Source: Puniceicoccales bacterium (GTDB lineage Bacteria > Verrucomicrobiota > Verrucomicrobiia > Opitutales > JAIRLG01). Taken from it: a DNA stretch of 13,077 bases. The notes under the pieces were generated by a model. That model was not told the DNA's origin and ran no database searches. It saw only the letters and a list, made by a program, of their open reading frames with translations. The stretch is taken from the NCBI GenBank assembly GCA_031255915.1, contig JAIRRP010000038.1, forward strand, positions 1 through 13,077. The letters run 5' to 3'. Position numbers and translations under genes: made by a program. Of this stretch, positions 6,553 to 12,989 are shown one piece after another (within the stretch, counting starts at the first letter, position 1; each line of letters starts with the position of its first letter).

Positions 6553-7461
6553 TCAAAGGAAGTATTTTGTCTGTTTGTCCGAAATCGCCCTACCCACTCG
6601 TTTCATGACCGCTAACATATCCTCCCAAACGAGGCGTTTTGTGGCGCTGTTCTGATTCCTCAGTAAATAAGAGGGATGGAAGGTGACGACGAGGGGTATG
6701 CCCTGAAACGTATACCACTGGCCGCGACAGAGGCTTATCCGGCGTTGGCTGTCATAGCCCAATAGTCCATTAGTGGCGGTGGCACCTAGGGCGACGATGA
6801 CCTTAGGTTTTATGATGTCGACTTGTGTGCGGAGGTAGGGGAGACAATATTCCATTTCTCCCTGTGTCGGTGGGCGATTGCCGTATTCCGTCGGCATTTC
6901 GGGGCGCCAGTTCATGATATTACTGATATAAACCTGCTCGCGCGAAAGCCCCATGGCGAGGATGATTTTTGTCAATAACTGTCCCGCGCGGCCGACGAAT
7001 GGAATCCCTTGGACCTCTTCATCCGCTCCCGGTGCTTCGCCGCAGAAGAAGATGTCGGCATCCAAATTACCCGTTCCAAAAACCAATCGTTTCCCGGGCC
7101 TGAGATGTTTTTGAAAATCTTCTGAATTCAGGACTTGGTCGCGGAGCCATTCCCATTGATGTCGCTTATTGCCTGCAGGTAAGGAGGGTGTTTCCGTCAT
7201 GCCATTGCCGAATAGAGTTTGTTCCGGCGACCGTGGAGAATAGGTATTCATAGGGGAAGTAGTGTGGGTAAAGTATTTTGATATCTGTGGGAGAAATTGC
7301 CAATTGCTGCAGCCGATGTAAACTCCTTGTTGGCCGGTATATTTTTCCTTCTGGAGTACCTGAAGCAATAGAGAATGGAGGAAGGTATCCATAAGAGTGG
7401 TTTTTTTAAGAAATTCGATGCGGTTAACAAGGTATAAATCTTGCTCTTGTCGCGAGTTCAT
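6553..7461 (-). CDS. Uracil-DNA glycosylase, family-4-like, with most iron-sulfur cysteines missing
   Basis: 302 residues from the first ATG. The glycosylase domain (about 125-290) has motif 1 as GEAPGADEEVQGIPFVGRAG (141-160), the central SNIMNWRPE (180-188), the strand KVIVALGATA and motif 2 as FHPSYLLR (261-268). This is the family-4 pattern, which removes uracil from DNA. Family-4 enzymes normally bind [4Fe-4S] with four cysteines: a CxxC-type pair before motif 1, one in NVxKCRPP and one about 20 residues later. Here the first two are absent and the third is Trp185; only Cys206 remains. The N-terminal 100 residues are variable. The start is uncertain: ATG 7461 leaves 23 bases to the divergent gene, while Met24 (7392) or Met71 (7251) would leave room for promoters. 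None has a Shine-Dalgarno sequence. Confidence 0.85.
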   Translation of the reverse strand: MNSRQEQDLYLVNRIEFLKKTTLMDTFLHSLLLQVLQKEKYTGQQGVYIGCSNWQFLPQISKYFTHTTSPMNTYSPRSPEQTLFGNGMTETPSLPAGNKRHQWEWLRDQVLNSEDFQKHLRPGKRLVFGTGNLDADIFFCGEAPGADEEVQGIPFVGRAGQLLTKIILAMGLSREQVYISNIMNWRPEMPTEYGNRPPTQGEMEYCLPYLRTQVDIIKPKVIVALGATATNGLLGYDSQRRISLCRGQWYTFQGIPLVVTFHPSYLLRNQNSATKRLVWEDMLAVMKRVGRAISDKQTKYFL

Positions 7462-7484
7462 TTACAATTTTAAGAGGTTTAACT

Positions 7485-8294
7485 ATGAAGATGTGGTCTC
7501 ACTTTTTTTCTCTCTCGCTTTTAGGGGTAGTTCTATTGTGGCCGAAGGTATTTTTAGGTGAGAAGACGTTTCCAGAGATGGGTACTTTAGTCACAAATAC
7601 CGCAGTGACCCAGCCGGGGGAACTAAGCCCCTTGTCAAAGCCAGAGGAGTTTCCATTGCCGCAGACGGATAAAAGAGCCATTGGTCAAGAAGTTATCCAG
7701 GACGAGACCATCATCGAGGGATGGGCGAGAGTTCTGATCCAAAATGCGCTGAAATGCCTGAATGGGGAAAGAACAAAAACGGCTTCATTTTTGGGATTGG
7801 CGAGAGGAATTTTATTCGTGGTGCCGGATAAATTGGGAACCTTGTTGGGAGTACATGTCGGCAGTGCTCTTGGGTTTTATCGAAAAAATGATGGTTATTG
7901 GGGCCTCCCGGTCGTTTACCAGGTCGAATCCGAAATGCCCATCAAATGGGGCGAGACAGCTTTATTGGTTATTGCCATTAGGGAGGAAAAAATGCAGGCG
8001 AGTATGGTCCTATCGCAATGGTCTTGTCCACTGAAGGTAGAGGTGCTAGGTATTGCTGACGAGAATCTGCCTCAGGTTACGGATGGGGAAAATTTCTTTT
8101 GGTCATTTCCTCTTTTTAAAGATTTTCCGAAGGAAATGAAATTGAAATTTCATTTCAATCGCGAGATCAATGAAGAACTTTATGGTCGGCAAAATGTTCG
8201 GGCGGTCGATATTTACTTTGATCCTTATGATGTGCCGCCATGCATGAAGGAGTTATGTGGAGCTCTTGCTTCCTATCCGCAGATTAAGGAATGA
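7485..8294 (+). CDS. Exported protein of unknown function with a possible SYLF/Ysc84-like core
   Basis: 269 residues. A short charged start and a hydrophobic segment (about 7-25) look like a signal peptide, followed by a Pro-rich low-complexity stretch (30-65). Residues 101-165 (ARGILFVVPDKLG..., then GYWGLPVVYQV and a strand-rich end) resemble the lipid-binding SYLF/Ysc84 pattern of a glycine-rich start, a pivotal Pro and a W-x-x-P element. This is an impression from pattern, not a proven match. The C-terminal third (180-269) is not recognised and has a Cys pair (PPCMKELC). It has one of the few clear ribosome binding sites in the window (AAGAGG at 7472-7477, seven bases before ATG). The prepilin gene begins three bases after its stop, so the two are probably one operon and may act together in the envelope. 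Confidence 0.7.
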   Translation: MKMWSHFFSLSLLGVVLLWPKVFLGEKTFPEMGTLVTNTAVTQPGELSPLSKPEEFPLPQTDKRAIGQEVIQDETIIEGWARVLIQNALKCLNGERTKTASFLGLARGILFVVPDKLGTLLGVHVGSALGFYRKNDGYWGLPVVYQVESEMPIKWGETALLVIAIREEKMQASMVLSQWSCPLKVEVLGIADENLPQVTDGENFFWSFPLFKDFPKEMKLKFHFNREINEELYGRQNVRAVDIYFDPYDVPPCMKELCGALASYPQIKE

Positions 8295-8297
8295 AAA

Positions 8298-8747
8298 ATG
8301 ATAAATAGATCCTGTGGCAGGAGAGGATTTCTCCTCATCGAAGTGGTGGTGGCATTGGCTGTTTTCGCCGTTGCGACGGTGGTCATTTCCCAGAGCTTTA
8401 CCAATGGCCTATTGGCTAAGTTTAAAAGGGAAGCCTCATTGGATGAGGCGGATAAGTTGTTGTTTTTAGTGGATCAGGTTTTCGAGCATGTTAAAAGTAA
8501 GGATTTAGCGGATAGTAAGGCAATTTTGTCCAGCGGTGGAGTGATGCATTTTCCCGATGGAAGTTATTGGCAATGGAGAATGGATTGTCGAGAGACCGAT
8601 GTATTGAACCTTTTCCGGATTACTTTGGACCTCACGCTTCCGAATGATAAGGAGCAGTACCAGTTCTATCGCCATATGTCAAAATGGGGCGATGTGGAGC
8701 AACGGTCGAAGTCGAGGGAACGGTTCGAACGTAGTAAGAAGGCCTAA
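8298..8747 (+). CDS. Prepilin-like protein (type II secretion pseudopilin or type IV pilin family)
   Basis: 149 residues. The N-terminus RRGFLLIEVVVALAVFAVATVVI is a class III signal: prepilin peptidase would cut after Gly10, giving a methylatable Phe11 and the conserved Glu at mature position 5 (Glu15), followed by a hydrophobic helix to about residue 31. The rest is a small soluble head, with a basic tail (RSKSRERFERSKKA). The size and LIEVVVALAVFAV helix suggest a minor pseudopilin such as GspI or GspJ, but the head was not assigned. An AAGGA sits about seven bases before the ATG. No secretin, ATPase or peptidase gene is nearby, so the machine it belongs to lies elsewhere. Confidence 0.82.
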   Translation: MINRSCGRRGFLLIEVVVALAVFAVATVVISQSFTNGLLAKFKREASLDEADKLLFLVDQVFEHVKSKDLADSKAILSSGGVMHFPDGSYWQWRMDCRETDVLNLFRITLDLTLPNDKEQYQFYRHMSKWGDVEQRSKSRERFERSKKA

Positions 8748-8767
8748 AACTGCGAACTTCAAAGTTG

Positions 8768-8936
8768 GGTGCCATTTTTGGGGACACCGTCTCGAATTTG
8801 CCCAGCGGGTTTGCCGCCTTTGAGTCCTTCGGGCTCGCCCGCTATGCGGGCCGCAGCAGGGGAAAATACAAAGCGGGAGCTTTTATTTTCCCCTGCTGCA
8901 AAGGCGGCAAACCCCGGCGGTGGGATGGAGACGGTG
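8768..8936 (+). repeat. Cloverleaf repeat, copy D (order h1-h2-h3, longest copy)
   Basis: A perfect 15-bp outer stem (8807-8821 with 8900-8914) encloses h1 8822-8836 (gagtcc/gggctc), h2 8837-8851 (gcccgc, tat, gcgggc reading as a near-perfect stem) and h3 8853-8899 (gcagcagggg...cccctgctgc). A second inverted pair flanks it: caccgtctc (8785-8793) and gagacggtg (8928-8936), perfectly complementary. The left tail starts at ggtgcc (8768). It lies 59 bases (to the outer stem) after the prepilin stop. Confidence 0.92.
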
Positions 8937-8943
8937 GGGCGTT

Positions 8944-9037
8944 GACCGCCTTTGCAACAAACAGAAATGAAAATTTTCATTTCTGCCTGTTGCGGCCCGC
9001 GTAGCGGGCAAGAGCTCAAAAAGCTCTAAAGGCGGTC
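8944..9037 (-). repeat. Cloverleaf repeat, copy E (order h3-h2-h1, divergent)
   Basis: The outer stem is gaccgccttt 8944-8953 with aaaggcggtc 9028-9037. It encloses h3 8954-8993 (gcaacaaacag...ctgcctgttgc, shorter than in other copies), h2 8995-9009 (gcccgc, gta, gcgggc) and h1 9012-9026 (gagct...agctc, loop caaaa). It starts seven bases after copy D and points the opposite way. It lacks the gagacggtg tail. The remaining 90 bases to ychF hold no recognised feature beyond a lone TTGACC at 9070. Confidence 0.88.
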
Positions 9038-9127
9038 GAGGTTCAAAAAATAACGAAATTCTTTCGCCCTTGACCTTGTGAGGGCTTTCTTAGTCTCCCG
9101 CCGCCTGAGATTCTATCTGTCGATCTT

Positions 9128-10231
9128 ATGCTAAAAGTGGGGATCATCGGGTTACCAAATGTTGGAAAAAGTACGCTGTTTAATGCCCTGACTCGTACCC
9201 ATAAGGCCACTGCCGAGAATTATCCTTTTTGTACCATTGAGCCCAATATAGGGATGGTCGAAGTTCCAGATGAGCGGCTTTTGCCCCTGACGCAAATAGC
9301 TAAAACAGATAAAATCGTTCCCGCGCTCATCGAGTTCGTTGACATCGCTGGCTTGGTGGCGGGCGCTTCTCATGGAGAAGGTTTGGGCAATCAATTTCTT
9401 TCACATATTCGTGAAGTTGATGCCATTGTGCAGGTCGTTCGTTGTTTTGAAAATGAAGACATCATTCATACGATGGGGAGCGTGGATCCTATCAGGGACA
9501 TTGAGGTTATCCAGACAGAATTAGCTCTGGCGGATCTACAATCGGCCGAAGGTCAGTTGGAAAAATTACGAAAAAAGGCGCGCAGCAGAGAAAAAGAAGC
9601 GGAGGAGCAAGTGGTTCTTCTGGAAATAATCTGCGCTCATCTGAACCAGGAAAAAACGGTGTTTACGTTGCCTTTATCCCTGGAGGAACGCGGGCGAATG
9701 AGGGGATTCCATCTCTTGACGGCAAAGCCGGTGCTCTTTGTGTGTAACGTAGCTGAAGAGGACCTGAAGGATCCGTCACAGAATCCCCATGTGCTAGAAG
9801 TAGGGCGCTATGTTCAGGAACATCTGGCCATGGAAAGCTGCATCGTAAGTGCCCAGATCGAACATGAACTCATCGCGTTATTGCCGGAAGAAGCCAAAGT
9901 TTATCTCGCAGAAATGGGTATTGAAGATAGCGGCGTGACGCAACTGATCCGAAAAAGTTATGAGCTTTTGAAATTGGCTTCCTATTTTACAGCGGGAGAA
10001 AAGGAGGTGCACGCTTGGACATTTAGACGGGGAATGAAGGCGCCGGCTTGCGCAGGGGTGATTCATGGAGATTTTGAACATGGATTTATTAAGGCAGAAG
10101 TTGTCAGTTATGAGGATTTAATAGCGGCTGGTAGTGTGGCCCGTGCGCGGGAGCTTGGATTGTACCGTCTTGAAGGTAAGGACTATGAGGTTCAAGATGG
10201 GGATGTCATGGTCTTTCGATTTAACGTATGA
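9128..10231 (+). CDS. ychF: Ribosome-binding ATPase YchF (Obg/OLA1 family)
   Basis: 367 residues, usual length. The P-loop is GLPNVGKS (8-15), the switch II region DIAGLVAGASHGEGLGNQFL (72-91), and the specificity motif is NVAE (207-210), the NxxE form that explains the family's preference for ATP over GTP. A coiled-coil insertion (about 135-170) and a C-terminal TGS-like domain (RRGMKAPACAGVIHGDFEHGFIKAEV) follow in order. YchF/OLA1 binds ribosomes and modulates the translation and oxidative stress response. The gene ends in ATGA shared with the lpxB start, so the two are coupled. There is no Shine-Dalgarno sequence, and repeats D and E lie immediately upstream. Confidence 0.95.
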   Translation: MLKVGIIGLPNVGKSTLFNALTRTHKATAENYPFCTIEPNIGMVEVPDERLLPLTQIAKTDKIVPALIEFVDIAGLVAGASHGEGLGNQFLSHIREVDAIVQVVRCFENEDIIHTMGSVDPIRDIEVIQTELALADLQSAEGQLEKLRKKARSREKEAEEQVVLLEIICAHLNQEKTVFTLPLSLEERGRMRGFHLLTAKPVLFVCNVAEEDLKDPSQNPHVLEVGRYVQEHLAMESCIVSAQIEHELIALLPEEAKVYLAEMGIEDSGVTQLIRKSYELLKLASYFTAGEKEVHAWTFRRGMKAPACAGVIHGDFEHGFIKAEVVSYEDLIAAGSVARARELGLYRLEGKDYEVQDGDVMVFRFNV

Positions 10232-11418
10232 AGGCGATCCAGCTCGCTAAGGTTCCTTTAGCCAAAAGAAGTCGGCCGGATATATTGATTATCGCGGGAG
10301 AGGCTTCCGGGGATGAGCATGCGGCACAGATGGTGAAAGATTTGCTACAAAAGCATTCTCAATTGTCGATTTATGCTTTTGGCGGAAGGAATTTGCGTTC
10401 AGTGGGAGCCCATTTACTCTACGATTTGACGCAACATTCTGTCGTAGGAATATATGAAGTCCTGAAACATTTGCGCTTATTTCGGCAATTGATGTCGGCC
10501 GTCATAGCTTGGATCAATACCCATCAGCCTCGTACCGTTTGTTTCGTCGATTATCCCGGATTCAATTTGCGGATTGCTAAGGAGCTTTTTAAAAGAGGTC
10601 TGAGCTGTAAAAATGGTGGCGATGTAGCTCTTTACTACTATATCAGTCCCCAAGTATGGGCTTGGAAAGCTAGGCGTCGTTTTTCGATGGCGGAGTGGCT
10701 CGACCATTTGGCAGTGATTTTCCCATTTGAAAAAAAAGTTTTTAAAGATACGTCCCTTAAGGTTTCTTTTGTCGGCCATCCCCTGCTTCAGACGGAGTTA
10801 AATTTAGGGATATTTTACGATCCAAAGGGACCTCTTCTTCTGTTACCTGGGAGCCGCGTAGCCTCTGTTCGGCGTATCTTTCCTCTGATGCTCGAGACTT
10901 TTCGTCAATTGCGTCAATCATCCCCTCAACTTTCAGCCGTTGTTCTCTATTCTGATGACCGAGTGCTCAATGAGCTTAGGGTGGTATTTTTAAAGTACAA
11001 GGATCTTTGGCAGTACCTGCGATTTTATCATATTGAAGATAGTAATTTGTCCTATTCGGCGAGTCTGATGAGTTCTGGGACGATGTCCCTTAAATGTGCT
11101 CTAGCTGCAATCCCTAGCGTCATCGCTTATAAGATACACCCCTTAACTTACATGCTGGCTAAACGTTTTGTAAAAATTCCTTTTATTGGCATGGCCAATA
11201 TTCTATTGAAGAGGATGTCGATTCCGGAATATATCCAAGAAGCCGCTCATCCGGATATTTTATGTGGAGAAATTTCGGAATGTTTACAGGATCCCAGGAG
11301 GATTATGAAAGTACGTGAAGATGCCGATGCCTTAAAAATTGTGCTCGATGTGAAACCGGACATGAGTGCGGCGGATTGGCTCTACAGTTCTTTGAAAGAG
11401 GAAAAAGACGCTAGCTGA
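10228..11418 (+). CDS. lpxB: Lipid-A-disaccharide synthase
   Basis: 396 residues. LpxB (GT19) joins UDP-2,3-diacylglucosamine and lipid X into the beta-1,6-linked lipid A disaccharide at the inner membrane. Visible motifs are AGEASGD (23-29), VDYPGFNLRIAK (107-118), YYISPQVWAWKARR (137-150), FVGHPLL (181-187), LPGSR (206-210) and SSGTMSLKCAL (282-292). In the last motif the family normally has SGTATLE; here the Glu position is Lys289, a notable change at the nucleotide-binding edge. The length is typical of proteobacterial-type LpxB, unlike the longer chlamydial one. The start overlaps the ychF stop by four bases. The 3' end overlaps convergent mutY by 37 bases. Confidence 0.94.
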   Translation: MKAIQLAKVPLAKRSRPDILIIAGEASGDEHAAQMVKDLLQKHSQLSIYAFGGRNLRSVGAHLLYDLTQHSVVGIYEVLKHLRLFRQLMSAVIAWINTHQPRTVCFVDYPGFNLRIAKELFKRGLSCKNGGDVALYYYISPQVWAWKARRRFSMAEWLDHLAVIFPFEKKVFKDTSLKVSFVGHPLLQTELNLGIFYDPKGPLLLLPGSRVASVRRIFPLMLETFRQLRQSSPQLSAVVLYSDDRVLNELRVVFLKYKDLWQYLRFYHIEDSNLSYSASLMSSGTMSLKCALAAIPSVIAYKIHPLTYMLAKRFVKIPFIGMANILLKRMSIPEYIQEAAHPDILCGEISECLQDPRRIMKVREDADALKIVLDVKPDMSAADWLYSSLKEEKDAS

Positions 11419-12425
11419 AGTTTCGGAAGCCACTTGCGATGAGGGCCGGACATGGCAATATGGTTCAATTCTTTCAAGGAGAACCATTGGCCATGAGAGG
11501 GTATCGCAGCCTTTTCAAAAGATTCTAGGGCATAGAATCTTTCTGTGAAATGCGTACGCCCTATAGTTCGCTTTCCCGTGAAGATAGGTTTTGTGGTATC
11601 GCAATTCGAAAGTGAAATTTCTGGAAATTCCCAAATGAGAGAAGATATGTGTTTTTGATGGTTCATGGGCGATAGCCAAATTTTGTCCTTTCGAAGAAGA
11701 ATTCCGCGAGCTTTGCAGACATTTTGATAAGTGGCGACTTTAAACCGTGGAATACCTTGCGCATTCCCGTGGATATGGATTTGGCAATGGGATGAGAGTG
11801 GGCAGGAAAGACAGAGAGGATTTTGCGGAAGGCATAGGGTCGCTCCGAGTTCCATGATTCCCTCGTTGTAAAGAGCATGATGGGATGGATCGAAGCATTG
11901 TTCCGCTATGGGAAGGAGATAGGTCAGTGCCTGTCCTTTGTGATCGAATAGGCGATGGATATTCCAAAAGCGCGCCAATACGCGGATGACATTCCCATCG
12001 ACGACGGCAATGGGTATATCTTGAGCCAAGCTGGCGATGGCAGCGGCCGTATAGCTACCAATGCCAGGAAGTTGTTTCCATGCGTCGGGTGTTTTGGGAA
12101 TATATCCTTGCCGATGGATCGTTTTGGCGATTTCATGAAGTGATCGGGCTCGTTTATAGTAACCTAAACCTTCCCATAATTTCAAAATACCAGCTTCATC
12201 GGCTTGAGCTAAAATCTCTAACGATGGAAGGCGTTGAATCCATCGCTCGAAATAGGGTATAACCGTTTTTACTTGGGTTTGCTGGAGCATCATTTCTGAG
12301 ACAAGTGTGTGATAAACGGAACGCTGCTGACGCCATGGCAAGATACGGGCATGGTAAAGAAAAAAGTCGATGATCGATTTTTGGAAAAAAAGGATCGAAT
12401 TTTGTGGGAGATGAGGTATGGACAT
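11382..12425 (-). CDS. mutY: A/G-specific adenine glycosylase
   Basis: 347 residues. MutY removes adenine mispaired with 8-oxoguanine. The catalytic Glu44 lies in SEMMLQQTQV, the helix-hairpin-helix is LPGIGSYTAAAI (119-130), the catalytic Asp143 is in VVDGNVIRVL, and the four cluster cysteines Cys198, Cys205, Cys208 and Cys214 have the exact C-x6-C-x2-C-x5-C spacing. A C-terminal NUDIX-like 8-oxoG recognition domain (about 230-340) ends the protein. Together with the UDG to its left this is a base-excision repair activity, but the two genes are not linked as an operon. The start ATG 12425 is only 72 bases from the divergent chaperone gene; no Shine-Dalgarno sequence is present. The 3' end overlaps lpxB tail to tail. 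Confidence 0.95.
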   Translation of the reverse strand: MSIPHLPQNSILFFQKSIIDFFLYHARILPWRQQRSVYHTLVSEMMLQQTQVKTVIPYFERWIQRLPSLEILAQADEAGILKLWEGLGYYKRARSLHEIAKTIHRQGYIPKTPDAWKQLPGIGSYTAAAIASLAQDIPIAVVDGNVIRVLARFWNIHRLFDHKGQALTYLLPIAEQCFDPSHHALYNEGIMELGATLCLPQNPLCLSCPLSSHCQIHIHGNAQGIPRFKVATYQNVCKARGILLRKDKIWLSPMNHQKHISSLIWEFPEISLSNCDTTKPIFTGKRTIGRTHFTERFYALESFEKAAIPSHGQWFSLKELNHIAMSGPHRKWLPKLQLASFSSFKEL

Positions 12426-12453
12426 AAAATTGGAGCCAGACGAAACTTTGTAT

Positions 12454-12480
12454 TTGGCAATAGAGATAAAATCTTATACT
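12454..12480 (+). promoter_or_regulatory. Candidate sigma70-type promoter of the chaperone gene
   Basis: TTGGCA (12454-12459) and TATACT (12475-12480) are each one or two mismatches from consensus, but the spacing is 15 bases, shorter than ideal. Transcription would start near 12487, about ten bases before the ATG at 12498, consistent with a gene that starts its own unit. Confidence 0.35.
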
Positions 12481-12497
12481 TAAAGACGGTGGAGGGT

Positions 12498-12989
12498 ATG
12501 GACTATAAAACGAGAGTAAATGTTTTACTAGAGGGAGTTTCAAAGCGCTTGGGTTTTGCTTTGAAGTTCGATGAAAAGGGTGGTACCTGTCATTTTCGCG
12601 ATAACGCTTCGCAGCGGCATTATGTTTTAGAGGTTTTGGAACATCATGATATGCTTTATATCTATTGTCCATTGCTGGAGGTACCTGCGGATAAGCGTGA
12701 GACATTTTTTCATTTTCTTTTAACGCTTAATCTGCATGGATTAATGACGCGGCATGCCTTTGTGGGTCTCGATGAGGTGAAGAACCTCATCGTGATGTCC
12801 TATTCCTTCCCCATCGATCTTTTGAATGAAACTCTGCTCTTCAATATGATCGTCAATTTTACCTCCTCAGCGGAGAAGGTCTATAGCATCCTGGATAATT
12901 TTTTGAAATCCAATTCCTATGTTAAAGGCATGGGGCTGAGTCGTCGCAACGATGTTGCCAAAATCAGTAAATTCAAAATGCGAATTTAA
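12498..12989 (+). CDS. CesT-like type III secretion chaperone (probable)
   Basis: 163 residues from ATG 12498, the usual size of class I secretion chaperones. The pattern is a starting helix (LLEGVSKRLGF), antiparallel strands with alternating hydrophobics (HYVLEVLEHHDMLYIYCPL), a helix ending in FFHFLLTLNLHG, two more strands (LIVMSYSFPI) and a C-terminal helix (FTSSAEKVYSILDNFLK). This order matches the CesT/SycE/Tir chaperone fold, which dimerises and holds an effector for export by a type III system. The assignment rests on pattern only. The frame is open back to 12309, but that part is antisense to mutY and Met64 gives the family-length protein. GGAGG lies only two to three bases from the ATG, which is unusually close. 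The basic tail (SRRNDVAKISKFKMRI) is an extension. Confidence 0.7.
   Translation: MDYKTRVNVLLEGVSKRLGFALKFDEKGGTCHFRDNASQRHYVLEVLEHHDMLYIYCPLLEVPADKRETFFHFLLTLNLHGLMTRHAFVGLDEVKNLIVMSYSFPIDLLNETLLFNMIVNFTSSAEKVYSILDNFLKSNSYVKGMGLSRRNDVAKISKFKMRI

Noticed and set aside
8759..9019. Open frames on both strands across repeats D and E (also 675-860 across copy A)
   Set aside because: They translate the repeat hairpins and appear wherever the repeat occurs; no start signal or protein-like composition.
615..9037. Repeats as a CRISPR array or an integron attC set
   Set aside because: Copies are kilobases apart, in both orientations, with genes between on both strands and no integrase or cas gene. 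The size and fold do not match CRISPR, and gene orientation does not match integron cassettes.
9070..9096. TTGACC as the -35 of a ychF promoter
   Set aside because: No acceptable -10 occurs at 16-18 bases; TAGTCT at 15 bases is a poor match.
12309..12497. N-terminal extension of the chaperone frame
   Set aside because: It is antisense to the mutY start, and the conserved fold begins at Met64 (12498), close to the candidate promoter.
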